NCBI RefSeq assembly: GCF_003316635.1
Contig: NZ_QNQP01000007.1
Span: forward strand, 62,001-126,000
Source of the DNA: Roseovarius dicentrarchi
Lineage (GTDB): Bacteria > Pseudomonadota > Alphaproteobacteria > Rhodobacterales > Rhodobacteraceae
Length of the DNA: 64,000 nt
Direction: 5' to 3'
In this document: piece after piece, positions 51,889 to 60,219 of the stretch
Position numbering within the stretch: position 1 is the first letter of the stretch
Layout of the letters: each line of letters starts with the position of its first letter
Made by a program: the position numbers and the translations under genes
Notes under the pieces: generated by a model
Told to the model about the DNA's origin: nothing
The model's database searches: none
The model's input: the letters and a program-made list of their open reading frames with translations, nothing else

Positions 51889-52143
51889 CTAGCCCTTGGT
51901 CGCTGCGTTTGCTTCCAACGCATCCAGCCGGGTTTTCAGCGCCTCATTTTCTTCGCGCGCCTTTTGCGCCATCGCGCGCACGGCGTCGAATTCTTCGCGC
52001 GTGACAAAATCGCGGTCCGCCAGCCAGCGGTCGATCATCGACGACATCGCCGTCTCGGCCTCTTGCCGGGCGCCCTGGGCCACGCCCATCGCGTTCGTCA
52101 TCAGTTGCGAGATATCGTCCATCACCTTGTTACGGGTCTGCAT
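51889..52143 (-). CDS. ubiK: UbiK-type ubiquinone biosynthesis accessory factor
   Basis: 84 residues. An N-terminal amphipathic region (DDISQLMTNAMGVAQGARQEAE) and a C-terminal coiled coil (about 48-80, FDAVRAMAQKAREENEALKTRLDALE-like) match the BMFP/UbiK family. These proteins bind membranes and assist ubiquinone-synthesis assembly, interacting with UbiJ in E. coli. GGAGGCAAC lies just before ATATG. It ends 7 bp from the convergent HTH gene. Confidence 0.9.
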   Translation of the reverse strand: MQTRNKVMDDISQLMTNAMGVAQGARQEAETAMSSMIDRWLADRDFVTREEFDAVRAMAQKAREENEALKTRLDALEANAATKG

Positions 52144-52266
52144 ATGTTGCCTCCGGCATTGCGGTTTCGCTAAAATTCATGTCTTCGCTTTATATGGGCG
52201 CGCGGCCGCCTGATCGCAAGATCTGTGCGGTTGACTTCCCCCCTCATGCGCGGCCATGTCTGCGTC

Positions 52267-53151
52267 ATGCACGCCCTGATCCCATATCCCGACATCTCGC
52301 CCGAGATTTTCTCCATCTCCGTTTTCGGCATGGAATTTGCGCTGCGCTGGTATGCGCTGGCCTATATCGCGGGCATCATCATTGGCTGGCGCATTGTGGT
52401 GGGCGCCGTGCGCCGCCCGCACCTGTGGCAGGGCGCCCCGGCCATGACGGCCAAACAGGTCGAGGATCTGATGTTCTGGGCGATCCTTGGCATCATCTTG
52501 GGCGGGCGCCTGGGGTTCGTGCTGTTTTATCAGCCCGCATATTACCTGTCGCGCCCGCTGGAGATTTTGCAGGTCTGGCAGGGCGGCATGTCGTTCCATG
52601 GCGGGATGGTGGGCGTCTTGATGGCCTGTATCGCGTTTTCCCTGCGCAACAAACTGCGCATCCTGTCTGTGGGTGATCTGTTGTGCATGGCGGCGCCCGT
52701 GGGGATATTTCTGGGCCGCGTGGCCAACTTCATCAATGGCGAGTTGTGGGGCCGCCCCACCGATCTGCCGTGGGGCGTGGCATTTCCCGGCGCTGCGGCG
52801 CAGGATTGCCCCGGCGTGATCGGTCTGTGCGCGCGGCATCCATCGCAACTCTACGAGGCGCTGCTGGAGGGGCTGCTGCTGGGCGCGGTGCTGCTGTGGC
52901 TGGCATACCGGCGCGGCGCGCTGAAGCGTCCCGGCCTGATCGTCGGCTGGTTTTTCGCCGGATATGGCGCGGCGCGGTTCATCGTGGAATTTGCCCGCGA
53001 GGCGGACGCGCAGTTCATGTCGGAGGGCAACCCGCTGGGTCATGCGCTGCAACTGGGCGCGGGTTATGGCCTGTCGATGGGTCAGCTTTTGTCGCTGCCG
53101 ATGATCGCGTTCGGCCTGCTGCTGCTTTTGACCCGGCCCAGGGCGCGATGA
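52267..53151 (+). CDS. lgt: Prolipoprotein diacylglyceryl transferase
   Basis: 294 residues with seven membrane helices. The signatures [13 protein letters not shown] and [17 protein letters not shown] are intact, as is the [12 protein letters not shown] block. Lgt moves diacylglycerol from phosphatidylglycerol to the lipobox Cys of prolipoproteins in the inner membrane. No start codon has a good ribosome site: 52267 is chosen for family length, with 52246 and 52225 as alternatives. The stop overlaps the methyltransferase start by 4 bp, beginning a three-gene coupled operon. Confidence 0.94.
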   Translation: MHALIPYPDISPEIFSISVFGMEFALRWYALAYIAGIIIGWRIVVGAVRRPHLWQGAPAMTAKQVEDLMFWAILGIILGGRLGFVLFYQPAYYLSRPLEILQVWQGGMSFHGGMVGVLMACIAFSLRNKLRILSVGDLLCMAAPVGIFLGRVANFINGELWGRPTDLPWGVAFPGAAAQDCPGVIGLCARHPSQLYEALLEGLLLGAVLLWLAYRRGALKRPGLIVGWFFAGYGAARFIVEFAREADAQFMSEGNPLGHALQLGAGYGLSMGQLLSLPMIAFGLLLLLTRPRAR

Positions 53152-54212
53152 CCCCGCTGGCGCAAACGCTGATCGCGCAGATTGCCGAATGCGGGCCGAT
53201 GACGCTGGCCGAATATATGGCGCATTGCCTGATGCATCCCGAACACGGCTACTACGCCACGCGCGACCCGCTGGGCGCGGGCGGCGATTTCACCACCGCG
53301 CCCGAAATCAGCCAGATGTTCGGCGAGTTGATCGGGCTGTCACTGGCCCAAACATGGCTGGATCAGGGCGCGCCGGCCCCTTTCGTGCTGGTCGAACCGG
53401 GACCGGGACGCGGCACGCTGATGGCCGACATCCTACGCGCCACCCGCGCCGTCCCCGGCTTTCACGCCGCCGCCCGGGTGCATCTGGTCGAAACATCGCG
53501 CCCCCTGCGCGCCACGCAGGCGGCGGCGCTGGCAGGCGCCAGCCCGGTCTGGCACGATGCGGTACAGACGCTGCCGGATCTGCCGCTCTTTATGGTGGCG
53601 AATGAATTTTTCGACGCGCTGCCCATCCGGCAGGCCCAGCGCGACGGCGCGGAATGGCGCGAGCGGATGGTCGGGCGCGATGGCGACAGGCTGATTCCCG
53701 GCCTTGCCGCGCCCAGTGTCCTGCCGCCGCTGGCCCACCGGCTGGACGATACCAAGGACGGCGACATCGTCGAATTCTCGCCCGCCGCCACGCATATCGC
53801 CGCCCATATCGGTGCGCAGATCGCGCAGCGGGGCGGCGCGGCGCTGATTGTCGATTACGGCGACTGGCGCAGCGTCGGCGATACCTTTCAGGCCCTGCGT
53901 GCCCACGCCCCCGCCGACCCGTTTGACGCCCCCGGCACCGCCGATCTGACCGCCCATGTCGATTTCGAGGCGCTGGCCCGCGCCGCCGCCCCCGCGCGCC
54001 ACAGCCGCCTGACCCCGCAAGGCGTGTTTCTGGAGCGTCTTGGCATCACCCCGCGCGCGCAAAAGCTGGCGCAAACGCTTGTCGGCGATGCACGGGACGC
54101 GCATGTCGCCGCACATCGACGCTTGACGCATCCCGCGGAAATGGGGACGCTGTTCAAGGTGATGGCCCTTTATCCCGAAGGCGCCGCACCGCCGCCGGGA
54201 CTGTCCGAATGA
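53148..54212 (+). CDS. MidA/NDUFAF7-type SAM-dependent methyltransferase
   Basis: 354 residues. The N-terminus [38 protein letters not shown]-type block, the SAM motif [18 protein letters not shown] and [11 protein letters not shown] identify the COG1565 family. The mitochondrial relative methylates an Arg of complex I subunit NDUFS2; a similar role in bacteria is plausible but unproven. It is coupled on both sides, to lgt and to pgeF, by ATGA overlaps. This lgt-midA-pgeF order is familiar from other alphaproteobacteria. Confidence 0.9.
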   Translation: MTPLAQTLIAQIAECGPMTLAEYMAHCLMHPEHGYYATRDPLGAGGDFTTAPEISQMFGELIGLSLAQTWLDQGAPAPFVLVEPGPGRGTLMADILRATRAVPGFHAAARVHLVETSRPLRATQAAALAGASPVWHDAVQTLPDLPLFMVANEFFDALPIRQAQRDGAEWRERMVGRDGDRLIPGLAAPSVLPPLAHRLDDTKDGDIVEFSPAATHIAAHIGAQIAQRGGAALIVDYGDWRSVGDTFQALRAHAPADPFDAPGTADLTAHVDFEALARAAAPARHSRLTPQGVFLERLGITPRAQKLAQTLVGDARDAHVAAHRRLTHPAEMGTLFKVMALYPEGAAPPPGLSE

Positions 54213-54976
54213 CGCTGGAAATTCTGACCGCAAACAGCCTTGCCCCCGTGCGTCACGGGTTCTTTACCCGCCGGGGCGGTGCATCCTCGGGCATTTTTAC
54301 CGGGCTGAATTGCGGGCTGGGATCGTCGGACCAACAGGAAATCGTCACCATTAACCGCGCGCGGGTCGCGGCCGCCATGCAGGTGCCACCCGATCATCTG
54401 CTGACCGTGCATCAGATCCATTCGGCCACCGCCCTGCCGGTGGATGCGCCAATCACCGCCCCCATTTCCGAGCGGCCCCGCGCCGATGCGATGGTCACGG
54501 CCACGCCGGGCCTTGCGCTGGCCGTGCTGACCGCCGATTGCCAGCCGGTGCTGTTTGCCGATGCACAGGCAGGCGTGATCGGCGCCGCCCATGCCGGATG
54601 GCGCGGCGCACTGGACGGCGTGCTGGACGCGACCATCATCGCGATGGAGGGGCTCGGCGCCACCCGCGCCAATATCGCCGCCGTCATTGGCCCCACGATC
54701 AGTCAGGCCGCATATGAGGTCAGCCCCGAGTTCATGCAGGATTTTCTGGCCACCGACAGCGAAAATGCCCGGTTTTTCACCGAAGGCGCCCCCGGCAAGA
54801 TGCAGTTCAACCTGCCCGGCTTTGGACTGGCCCGGTTGCGCGGCGCGGGCATCGGGCGGGCGGAATGGACCGGCCACTGCACGTACACAGACGAGGAACG
54901 GTTCTACTCATACCGCCGCGCCACCCACCGGGCCGAGGCCGACTACGGCAGGCAGATCGCCGCCATTTGCCTCTAG
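54209..54976 (+). CDS. pgeF: Peptidoglycan editing factor PgeF (laccase-domain/YfiH family)
   Basis: 255 residues. Metal-binding motifs are HQIHSA, TADCQPVLFAD and the family hallmark AAHAGWRGALDGVL, with IGPTISQAAYEV further on. PgeF removes wrongly placed L-Ser from muropeptide precursors; older annotation calls it multicopper polyphenol oxidase. It ends the lgt-midA-pgeF operon. No T-rich terminator follows; the next 228 bp contain a perfect 20-bp palindrome instead. Confidence 0.92.
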   Translation: MTLEILTANSLAPVRHGFFTRRGGASSGIFTGLNCGLGSSDQQEIVTINRARVAAAMQVPPDHLLTVHQIHSATALPVDAPITAPISERPRADAMVTATPGLALAVLTADCQPVLFADAQAGVIGAAHAGWRGALDGVLDATIIAMEGLGATRANIAAVIGPTISQAAYEVSPEFMQDFLATDSENARFFTEGAPGKMQFNLPGFGLARLRGAGIGRAEWTGHCTYTDEERFYSYRRATHRAEADYGRQIAAICL

Positions 54977-55071
54977 GCCCTGATGGCCGCGCGGAATGTG
55001 GCAATTCCAAGCCGCGCCAGGCCGCACCCCAGACGCTAAACCATTGAATTCCAACGCCCGCGGCAGGCGCC

Positions 55072-55091
55072 AGAAAATTCGCGAATTTTCT
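55072..55091. promoter_or_regulatory. Perfect 20-bp palindrome
   Basis: AGAAAATTCG and CGAATTTTCT are exact complements with no spacer, centred between 55081 and 55082. It lies 96 bp after pgeF and 114 bp before a small gene. The perfect symmetry and lack of a T-tract suggest a binding site for a dimeric regulator rather than a terminator. The rest of 54977-55204 shows nothing I can name. Confidence 0.55.
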
Positions 55092-55204
55092 CGCCCGCCG
55101 CGCCGCTGCCGCCTGTGTGTCAAATCTTGGCCGCAAAGCGATGGCACATTCTGCTCAGACCAAATCAACAGATCCGCATCGCGGGCAGCCTGAGGAGCGA
55201 GCGA

Positions 55205-55357
55205 ATGAGCCATACCCCCAAACCCCAAAGACGCTGGATGACCACCGCACTGCAAAGCAGCGCGCAGCCAATGCCGGCCCTGCCCTTCAAGCGCGGCCAG
55301 CGCGCGATCACGGCGCGCACCGCACAGACGGCTGCCAAACTGCAACGCCGCGCCTGA
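55205..55357 (+). CDS. Small basic protein of unknown function
   Basis: 50 residues, rich in Arg, Gln and Ala, with RRWMTTALQSS near the start and LPFKRGQRAITAR in the middle. A good ribosome site (AGGAG, 7 bp) precedes the ATG. The pattern RW(M/L)..V......PWERG-like is one I recall from tiny conserved proteins in Rhodobacterales, but this is memory and not a search result. Predicted pI is very high, which suggests nucleic-acid contact. Frames running through the same bases in other phases lack ribosome sites. Confidence 0.5.
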   Translation: MSHTPKPQRRWMTTALQSSAQPMPALPFKRGQRAITARTAQTAAKLQRRA

Positions 55358-55511
55358 AACGACCGATCCCGGCCATCCATTTCGATGCCCGCACCTGTCA
55401 AACAGCGTGGCCACCGGCCTTTGTTGCGCCCCGGCGGCCCGCCCTCCGCACGCCTTATTTCCGGCGCGTCTGAACGCGGCACATATTTATTCAGCCAAAA
55501 GGCAGTTCATC

Positions 55512-56276
55512 ATGGTTTATACACCATCCGCGCAAAACCTTGTCAGCGCCCTGCGCACGCAGCCCCTGCCGCCCGCATACCGGCGCGGCACGCCTGTATA
55601 TGACCGCCAAGAGCCGGGCCAGATCGCGCGCACCCTGTTTCAGCGCAATGACGGCAGCATTGAGGAGGCGCGTCACATCCTGCCTGCCATGCCTGTCTTT
55701 ACAGCCGCATTTTCCGCCTTCGCGCGCGGCACGCTGATCGCCACAACGCGCGGCCCCGTCGCGGTCGAAGATTTGCAGCCCGGCATCAAGGTCCTGACGA
55801 ACGAGCGCGGCCCCTCGCCCCTGCTCTGGATCGGGTCAATGTCGCTGCGCCCCGCGCCAACGCCCGGCGGCCCGGCGCGCCTGACGCGGATCATGACCGG
55901 CGCGCTGGGAATGGGCCGGCCCATGGTCGATCTGATGACCGGCCCCGGCGCGCGCATCGCACAGCGCGGCACGGCGCGCCCGGATCATGTATTGCGTCCG
56001 GTCCATGACCTGATTGATGGCAACAGCGTCATTGCCATCACTCCGCCCGGTACGGTCGATCTGTATCATATCGCGCTGCACCGCCATGCGACGATCACCG
56101 CAGCCGGGCTGACGGTGGAGACGTACCACCCCGGCCCCGGTTTCGAAGCGGGACTGAACCATCAGCAACTGGCGCAGTTCCTGGCCCTCTTTCCGCATAT
56201 ACGCCGCCCGGCCGATTTCGGCAGCCTTGCCCATCCGCGCAGCGCATTCGGCCAGCCAAATCGCCAGATGGCCTGA
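55512..56276 (+). CDS. Hint_2-domain protein without the catalytic cysteine
   Basis: 254 residues. Residues ~67-215 match the Hint (hedgehog/intein) fold as found in many Roseobacter proteins: FARGTLIATTRGPVAVEDLQPG, then VLTNERGPSPLLWIG and RPDHVLRPVHDLI. In active Hint domains a Cys stands just before the F-x-x-G-T motif; here it is Ala69 (codon GCC). Self-splicing or autoprocessing is therefore unlikely. The N-terminal ~60 residues are not recognised, and no signal peptide is seen. ATG 55512 follows AAAGGCAG. It ends 18 bp before the convergent Lrp-family gene. Confidence 0.8.
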   Translation: MVYTPSAQNLVSALRTQPLPPAYRRGTPVYDRQEPGQIARTLFQRNDGSIEEARHILPAMPVFTAAFSAFARGTLIATTRGPVAVEDLQPGIKVLTNERGPSPLLWIGSMSLRPAPTPGGPARLTRIMTGALGMGRPMVDLMTGPGARIAQRGTARPDHVLRPVHDLIDGNSVIAITPPGTVDLYHIALHRHATITAAGLTVETYHPGPGFEAGLNHQQLAQFLALFPHIRRPADFGSLAHPRSAFGQPNRQMA

Positions 56277-56294
56277 CGGGGGCAGACACGTCGC

Positions 56295-56795
56295 TCAGGC
56301 GTCGCGGGCCAGCCGCTCTTCCAATACCTCGAACGGCACGCCCGGCTGGTCCTTGGCGTCGCGTATGACCAGCGCGGTCTTGACGCTGGCCACATTCGCC
56401 GCCGCCGTCAGCTCTTCGGTCAGGAACCGCTGAAACGTGCTCAGATCCGGCGCCACGCATTTCAGGATGAAATCCACCTCGCCATTCAGCATGTGACATT
56501 CGCGCACCAACGGCCAGTCACGGCAGCGCGCCTCGAACGCGCTCAGGTCTGCCTCGGCCTGGCTTTGCAGGCCGACATTGGCAAACACCTGCACCTCGAA
56601 GCCCAATTCACGCGGATCGACATCGGCGTGATAGCCGCGAATAAATCCGGCCTCCTCCAACGTGCGCACCCGGCGCAGACAGGGCGGCGCTGAAATTCCG
56701 ACACGCTTGGCCAGTTCCACATTGGTCATGCGCCCGTCCGCCTGAAGTTCGGCCAGAATTTTTCGGTCGATCGGGTCCAGACGGGTCGTCGCCAT
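56295..56795 (-). CDS. Lrp/AsnC-family transcriptional regulator
   Basis: 166 residues: a winged helix-turn-helix (about 1-60, DRKILAELQADGRMTNVELAKRVGISAPPCLRRVRTLEEAG) and a RAM ligand-binding domain (about 70-150). The length and sequence fit the global or amino-acid-responsive type. It is divergent from trxB with a 205-bp gap carrying several GCGCAA-type half-sites, one a perfect GCGCAA-N5-TTGCGC dyad, which is a likely autoregulatory site. The effector is unknown; an amino acid is expected. Confidence 0.93.
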   Translation of the reverse strand: MATTRLDPIDRKILAELQADGRMTNVELAKRVGISAPPCLRRVRTLEEAGFIRGYHADVDPRELGFEVQVFANVGLQSQAEADLSAFEARCRDWPLVRECHMLNGEVDFILKCVAPDLSTFQRFLTEELTAAANVASVKTALVIRDAKDQPGVPFEVLEERLARDA

Positions 56796-56850
56796 TGCTC
56801 ACCTGCTTACTGGTTGAATTTCGCGATTGTTATACCAACCACGGTGCCCT

Positions 56851-56888
56851 GCGCAATAATCTATCGCTGCGGCGCAATATACTTGCGC
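56851..56888. promoter_or_regulatory. Probable Lrp-family operator
   Basis: GCGCAA (56872-56877) and TTGCGC (56883-56888) form a dyad around TATAC. An extra half-site GCGCAATAAT lies at 56851-56860, and related GCGCATTA and GCGCAACATA words occur further towards trxB. AT-centred GCGCAA dyads are consistent with AsnC/Lrp binding. It lies 56-93 bp upstream of the lrp start. Confidence 0.55.
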
Positions 56889-57000
56889 GGAATATGCGCA
56901 TGGCGCGGGGAATGCAAGGGCGCATTACGGGGGGTTTCACCATGACCCTGCCGTGTCTATATCAGGCGCAACATACGCAGTTTATCGAAAGGGCAGGCAC

Positions 57001-57996
57001 ATGGCCAAGACGAAAAAGACCAAGGTTCTGATCATCGGCTCCGGCCCCGCGGGCTATACCGCCGCCGTCTATGCCAGCCGCGCCATGCTGGAGCCGGTTC
57101 TGGTGCAGGGGATCGAGCCGGGCGGCCAGCTGACCACCACGACCGAGGTCGAAAACTGGCCCGGCGATACCGAAGTGCAGGGCCCCGATCTGATGGTGCG
57201 GATGGAAGCCCACGCAAAGGCGATGGGCGCCGAAGTCATCGGTGACATCATCAGCAGCATTGATTTCTCCAAACGCCCCTATGTCTGCCAGTCCGATAGC
57301 GGCACCGAGTATATCGCCGATGCGATCATCCTGTGCACTGGCGCCCGCGCCAAGTGGCTGGGCCTGCCCAGCGAGGAGAAGTTCAAGGGCTTTGGCGTGT
57401 CGGCATGTGCCACCTGCGACGGCTTCTTCTATCGCGGTCAGGAAATCGTCGTTGTCGGCGGCGGCAATACGGCGGTAGAAGAGGCGCTGTTTCTGACCAA
57501 TTTCGCCTCCAAGGTGACGCTGATCCACCGCCGCGATGAATTGCGCGCCGAGCGTATCCTGATCGACCGGTTGGAGAAGAACCCGAAAATCCATCCCGTC
57601 TGGTTCCACGAGCTGGAGGAGGTCTATGGCACCGATGCCCCTCTCGGTGTCGAGGGTGTCAAGGTGCGGCACGTGAAAACCGGCGAAATCACCGACATCC
57701 CGGCCAAGGGCGTGTTCATCGCCATCGGACACGCCCCCTCGAACGAGCTGGTCAAGGATGTGCTGGAAACCCATATGGGCGGCTACGTCGTCACCAAACC
57801 CGACAGCACGGAAACGTCCCTGCCCGGCGTCTTTGCCGCGGGCGATCTGACAGATCACAAATACCGCCAGGCCGTCACCAGCGCCGGCATGGGCTGCATG
57901 GCCGCGTTGGAGGCAGAGCGCTGGCTGGCCGAACACGGCATGGCCGAGAACGAGGACATGGTCGAGGCGGCGCCGGAGGATGCAAATGTCACATGA
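57001..57996 (+). CDS. trxB: Thioredoxin reductase
   Basis: 331 residues. FAD motif GSGPAGYTAAVYASRA, the redox pair C136-A-T-C139 in SACATCDGFFYRG, the NADPH motif VVGGGNTAVEEALFL and C-terminal GVFAAGDLTDHKYRQAVTSAGMGC-type block. It reduces thioredoxin with NADPH. ATG 57001 follows GAAAGGGC; the frame to 56953 is not supported. The stop overlaps the RraB-like gene by 11 bp. A short acidic tail of ~15 residues follows the conserved end. Confidence 0.96.
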   Translation: MAKTKKTKVLIIGSGPAGYTAAVYASRAMLEPVLVQGIEPGGQLTTTTEVENWPGDTEVQGPDLMVRMEAHAKAMGAEVIGDIISSIDFSKRPYVCQSDSGTEYIADAIILCTGARAKWLGLPSEEKFKGFGVSACATCDGFFYRGQEIVVVGGGNTAVEEALFLTNFASKVTLIHRRDELRAERILIDRLEKNPKIHPVWFHELEEVYGTDAPLGVEGVKVRHVKTGEITDIPAKGVFIAIGHAPSNELVKDVLETHMGGYVVTKPDSTETSLPGVFAAGDLTDHKYRQAVTSAGMGCMAALEAERWLAEHGMAENEDMVEAAPEDANVT

Positions 57997-58312
57997 TTTT
58001 GACGCCCAGCGCGCAGAAACCTACGCCGTATTCGAGGATATTCAGGCCGAGGCCGACCTGCCCGACATCGCCGATATCGACTATGCCTTTACCGCAGGGG
58101 ACAGCGCCGACTGGGACGCAGCCGAGGCCGCGCTGAGCGAGGCAGGCTTTGAATGCGAGCCGGTAGAGGATGATGACGGCACCCCCTACCTTGCCGCCTG
58201 CCTGCCCGATCAGCCCCTGACCGCCATGGCCATCTGGCTGGGCGAGGAGGCCGCGACGCGGCTGGCGATGCCGCATGGCTTCCTGCCTGACGGCTGGGGG
58301 TTTTCGGCCTAG
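57986..58312 (+). CDS. RraB-like small acidic protein
   Basis: 108 residues, strongly acidic (many Asp and Glu). The layout fits the RraB family (regulator of RNase E activity B): an N-terminal helix with FDAQRAETYAVFEDI, an ADIDYAFTAGDSADWDAAEAALSEAGF-like middle and a CEPVEDDDGTPYLAA strand. In E. coli RraB binds RNase E and inhibits it. ATG 57986 is chosen because GGAGG is 6 bp upstream; the ATG at 57980 directly abuts that site. It is translated with trxB. The family call is moderate. Confidence 0.65.
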   Translation: MSHDFDAQRAETYAVFEDIQAEADLPDIADIDYAFTAGDSADWDAAEAALSEAGFECEPVEDDDGTPYLAACLPDQPLTAMAIWLGEEAATRLAMPHGFLPDGWGFSA

Positions 58313-58332
58313 CGGGCTCATATCGAAACGCT

Positions 58333-58358
58333 GCCCGCCTGCCGCAGCGCAGGCGGGC
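58333..58358. terminator. Strong stem-loop between convergent genes
   Basis: GCCCGCCTGC (58333-58342) and GCAGGCGGGC (58349-58358) form a perfect 10-bp stem with a 6-base loop between the RraB-like gene and the convergent glycosyltransferase. Only weak T-richness follows (TTATT on the plus strand), so termination efficiency is uncertain. Confidence 0.55.
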
Positions 58359-58364
58359 GGGCGC

Positions 58365-59225
58365 TTATTCCAGAACGGCGCGGGCGGCGCGGCCGTAAAG
58401 ATCGCCGTAATCTGCCGCCGCAGGGCGCATGGCGCGCAGCGCAGGCAGGCGCGCGCTGTAATCCTCGTCACTTGCCGCCTGAATGGCCGCGCGCAGATCA
58501 GCCTCATCCTCGCAGATGATCATTCCGGATGTGTCAAAGAAATCAGCGATATTGGGACAGCCCCAGTAAATCGGCACGGTCTGGCACAGGATCGCGTCAA
58601 CCAGCTTTTCGGTGAAATAATTCCGCTCGCGCACATTCTCGATCACGACCGAATAGCGATAGGGCGCCAGCCCCTCGGCCTTGGCCGCGAACGGCTTGTA
58701 GCCGCGCCCCATCACATCCAGATCCACGCCGGCGCCGCCTGCCCAATCGACGATCGCATGGCGCAGCACATGCCCGTCCTGCGACCGCTTGCTGGAGGCG
58801 ATCAGCGACGTCATGCGCGCTTTGGTCGTGTCCACGTCTTGCCATTCGGACACCCAAGTGCCGCCAAAGGGGAAAAAATATCCGTTCGGAATGTCCGCCA
58901 GCAGCGCGGCATCATGAGTCAGCACCCGGTAAAACCGCCGGTGCGACCGGCGCAGAGAGGCCAGATGACCGCCATGAATCGCTTTGGGTTCCAGCACGGC
59001 AATGGAAACACGCGCCGCTGTGCCGAATCCGGGGCGCCAATGCAGGGTCTTGCGTGGAAACACGATCAGGTGGTCCTGCGGCGCCAGATCCCGCAACGTG
59101 CGGCCTCCAATACCCTCCGGCACGCCCAGCGGCCACATCAAGCGGTCCAGCGGTATGGCGCCGGGCGTCAGGCCCAGCTTCATGTCATTCGGCAGGATCG
59201 CAACTTTCGGCGCGGCTTCAACCAT
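58365..59225 (-). CDS. Glycosyltransferase family 10 (fucosyltransferase-like)
   Basis: 286 residues. The GT10 donor-binding signature is clear: YRYSVVIENVRERNYFTEKL followed by VDAILCQTVPIYWG, with IASSKRSQDGHVLRH earlier. Family members transfer fucose, or in some bacteria other 6-deoxy or amino sugars, from a GDP or similar donor to surface glycans. No signal peptide is visible. It is an isolated gene among housekeeping genes with no other polysaccharide genes, so the acceptor is unknown and horizontal acquisition is possible. Confidence 0.85.
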   Translation of the reverse strand: MVEAAPKVAILPNDMKLGLTPGAIPLDRLMWPLGVPEGIGGRTLRDLAPQDHLIVFPRKTLHWRPGFGTAARVSIAVLEPKAIHGGHLASLRRSHRRFYRVLTHDAALLADIPNGYFFPFGGTWVSEWQDVDTTKARMTSLIASSKRSQDGHVLRHAIVDWAGGAGVDLDVMGRGYKPFAAKAEGLAPYRYSVVIENVRERNYFTEKLVDAILCQTVPIYWGCPNIADFFDTSGMIICEDEADLRAAIQAASDEDYSARLPALRAMRPAAADYGDLYGRAARAVLE

Positions 59226-59364
59226 GGATCACTCCCCTTGGATCAACCCGCGCCTCTTACACGGAAAAGGCGCACCCCGGCAACAGACCGGCGCGCGCCT
59301 TTCGGCCTTCATCTTGTTTCAAATACTCATGTCGCAGCGGCGGCCACCCGCCGCCGCGACAGCT

Positions 59365-59592
59365 TTAGTGAACTGTCACCGGATCCAGGTCGTGCTGGCG
59401 CGCCAGCACGAACGCCATCTGTCGGTTGCTGACCAGTGCCAGACGCTCGCCCGCCTCGCTGTGAACGGCGTATAGCGTCTTCAACTCGCCCACCTGGCTC
59501 TGCACATCTTCGGGCAGATCCGCCACAGCGACAGGGCGGACATATGCAATGCGGTGGCCCGCCTCATGCGGGAAGTCAAATTCGGTATCCAT
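59365..59592 (-). CDS. DUF1150 protein
   Basis: 75 residues: GHRIAYVRPVAVADLPEDVQ in the first half and GERLALVSNRQMAFVLARQHDLDPVTVH at the end, the DUF1150 pattern. The family is typically encoded right after Hsp20 in Rhodobacterales and Rhizobiales, as here (35 bp downstream of hsp20, same strand). AAGGAGG precedes the ATG. The function is unknown; heat-shock co-expression suggests a partner or regulator of the small heat-shock protein. Confidence 0.88.
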   Translation of the reverse strand: MDTEFDFPHEAGHRIAYVRPVAVADLPEDVQSQVGELKTLYAVHSEAGERLALVSNRQMAFVLARQHDLDPVTVH

Positions 59593-59627
59593 GATCGTAT
59601 CCTCCTTGAGGGTTGCCCGCTTGGGGA

Positions 59628-60047
59628 TTATTGGCCGCGTTTGTTGATCTTGATCGTCTGAACGACTGTCTCGGGCAGGGCGCGGGTCAGGTCCACATGC
59701 AGCAGACCGTTCTCCATGATCGCCGAGCCGACTTCGACCCCGTCGGCCAGAACGAAACTGCGCTGAAACTGCCGCGCGGCAATGCCGCGATGCAAAAACA
59801 CCCGCTCGCAGGTATCCGCAGATTGCCGCCCCCGGATCACCAGCTGGCGATCCTCGACCGTGACCGACAGATCCTCCTCGCCAAAGCCTGCTACGGCCAG
59901 CGTGATGCGATAGGAATTGTCCGATGTCTGTTCGATATTGAAGGGCGGATAACCTTCATTCCCGGATTTCGCGCTGCGTTCCAGCAAACGTTCCAGCTGG
60001 TCGAACCCCAGCATGTAGGGGTGTGCCCCCAATGTCATTTTCGTCAT
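59628..60047 (-). CDS. Small heat-shock protein (Hsp20/IbpA family)
   Basis: 139 residues with an alpha-crystallin domain (about 35-130). YPPFNIEQTSDNSYRITLAVAGF begins the domain, and CERVFLHRGIAARQFQRSFVLADGVEV carries the FxRxF-type core. The IxI-type tail reads IKINK. It is an ATP-independent holdase. A heat-shock promoter is visible at 60121-60150, and the leader may fold over the ribosome site. The first of a two-gene operon with DUF1150. Confidence 0.94.
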   Translation of the reverse strand: MTKMTLGAHPYMLGFDQLERLLERSAKSGNEGYPPFNIEQTSDNSYRITLAVAGFGEEDLSVTVEDRQLVIRGRQSADTCERVFLHRGIAARQFQRSFVLADGVEVGSAIMENGLLHVDLTRALPETVVQTIKINKRGQ

Positions 60048-60120
60048 GTGCCACGTCCTTGCCTCAAGCGACTGGTCAGATTTCGCGCCATCCCGTCATC
60101 GGCAACGGCACCTTGGAATG

Positions 60121-60150
60121 AATATGGGTCTTCATCCTTTTGGGTGCAAG
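60121..60150 (-). promoter_or_regulatory. RpoH-type heat-shock promoter for hsp20
   Basis: On the minus strand CTTGCAC (60150-60144) is a -35 close to CTTGAAA, and CCCATATT (60128-60121) a -10 close to CCCCATNT, 15 bp apart. Transcription would start near 60113 and leave a ~65-base leader in which GTGCC and TTGCC can pair with GGCAC and GGCAA flanking the AAGGA ribosome site. Confidence 0.65.
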
Positions 60151-60219
60151 GGCTATGCGGACAGTCAAATTCAGCCTATCATCTGGCGCATCTTAGCAAG
60201 TCCAAGGATTTACCCCGAT

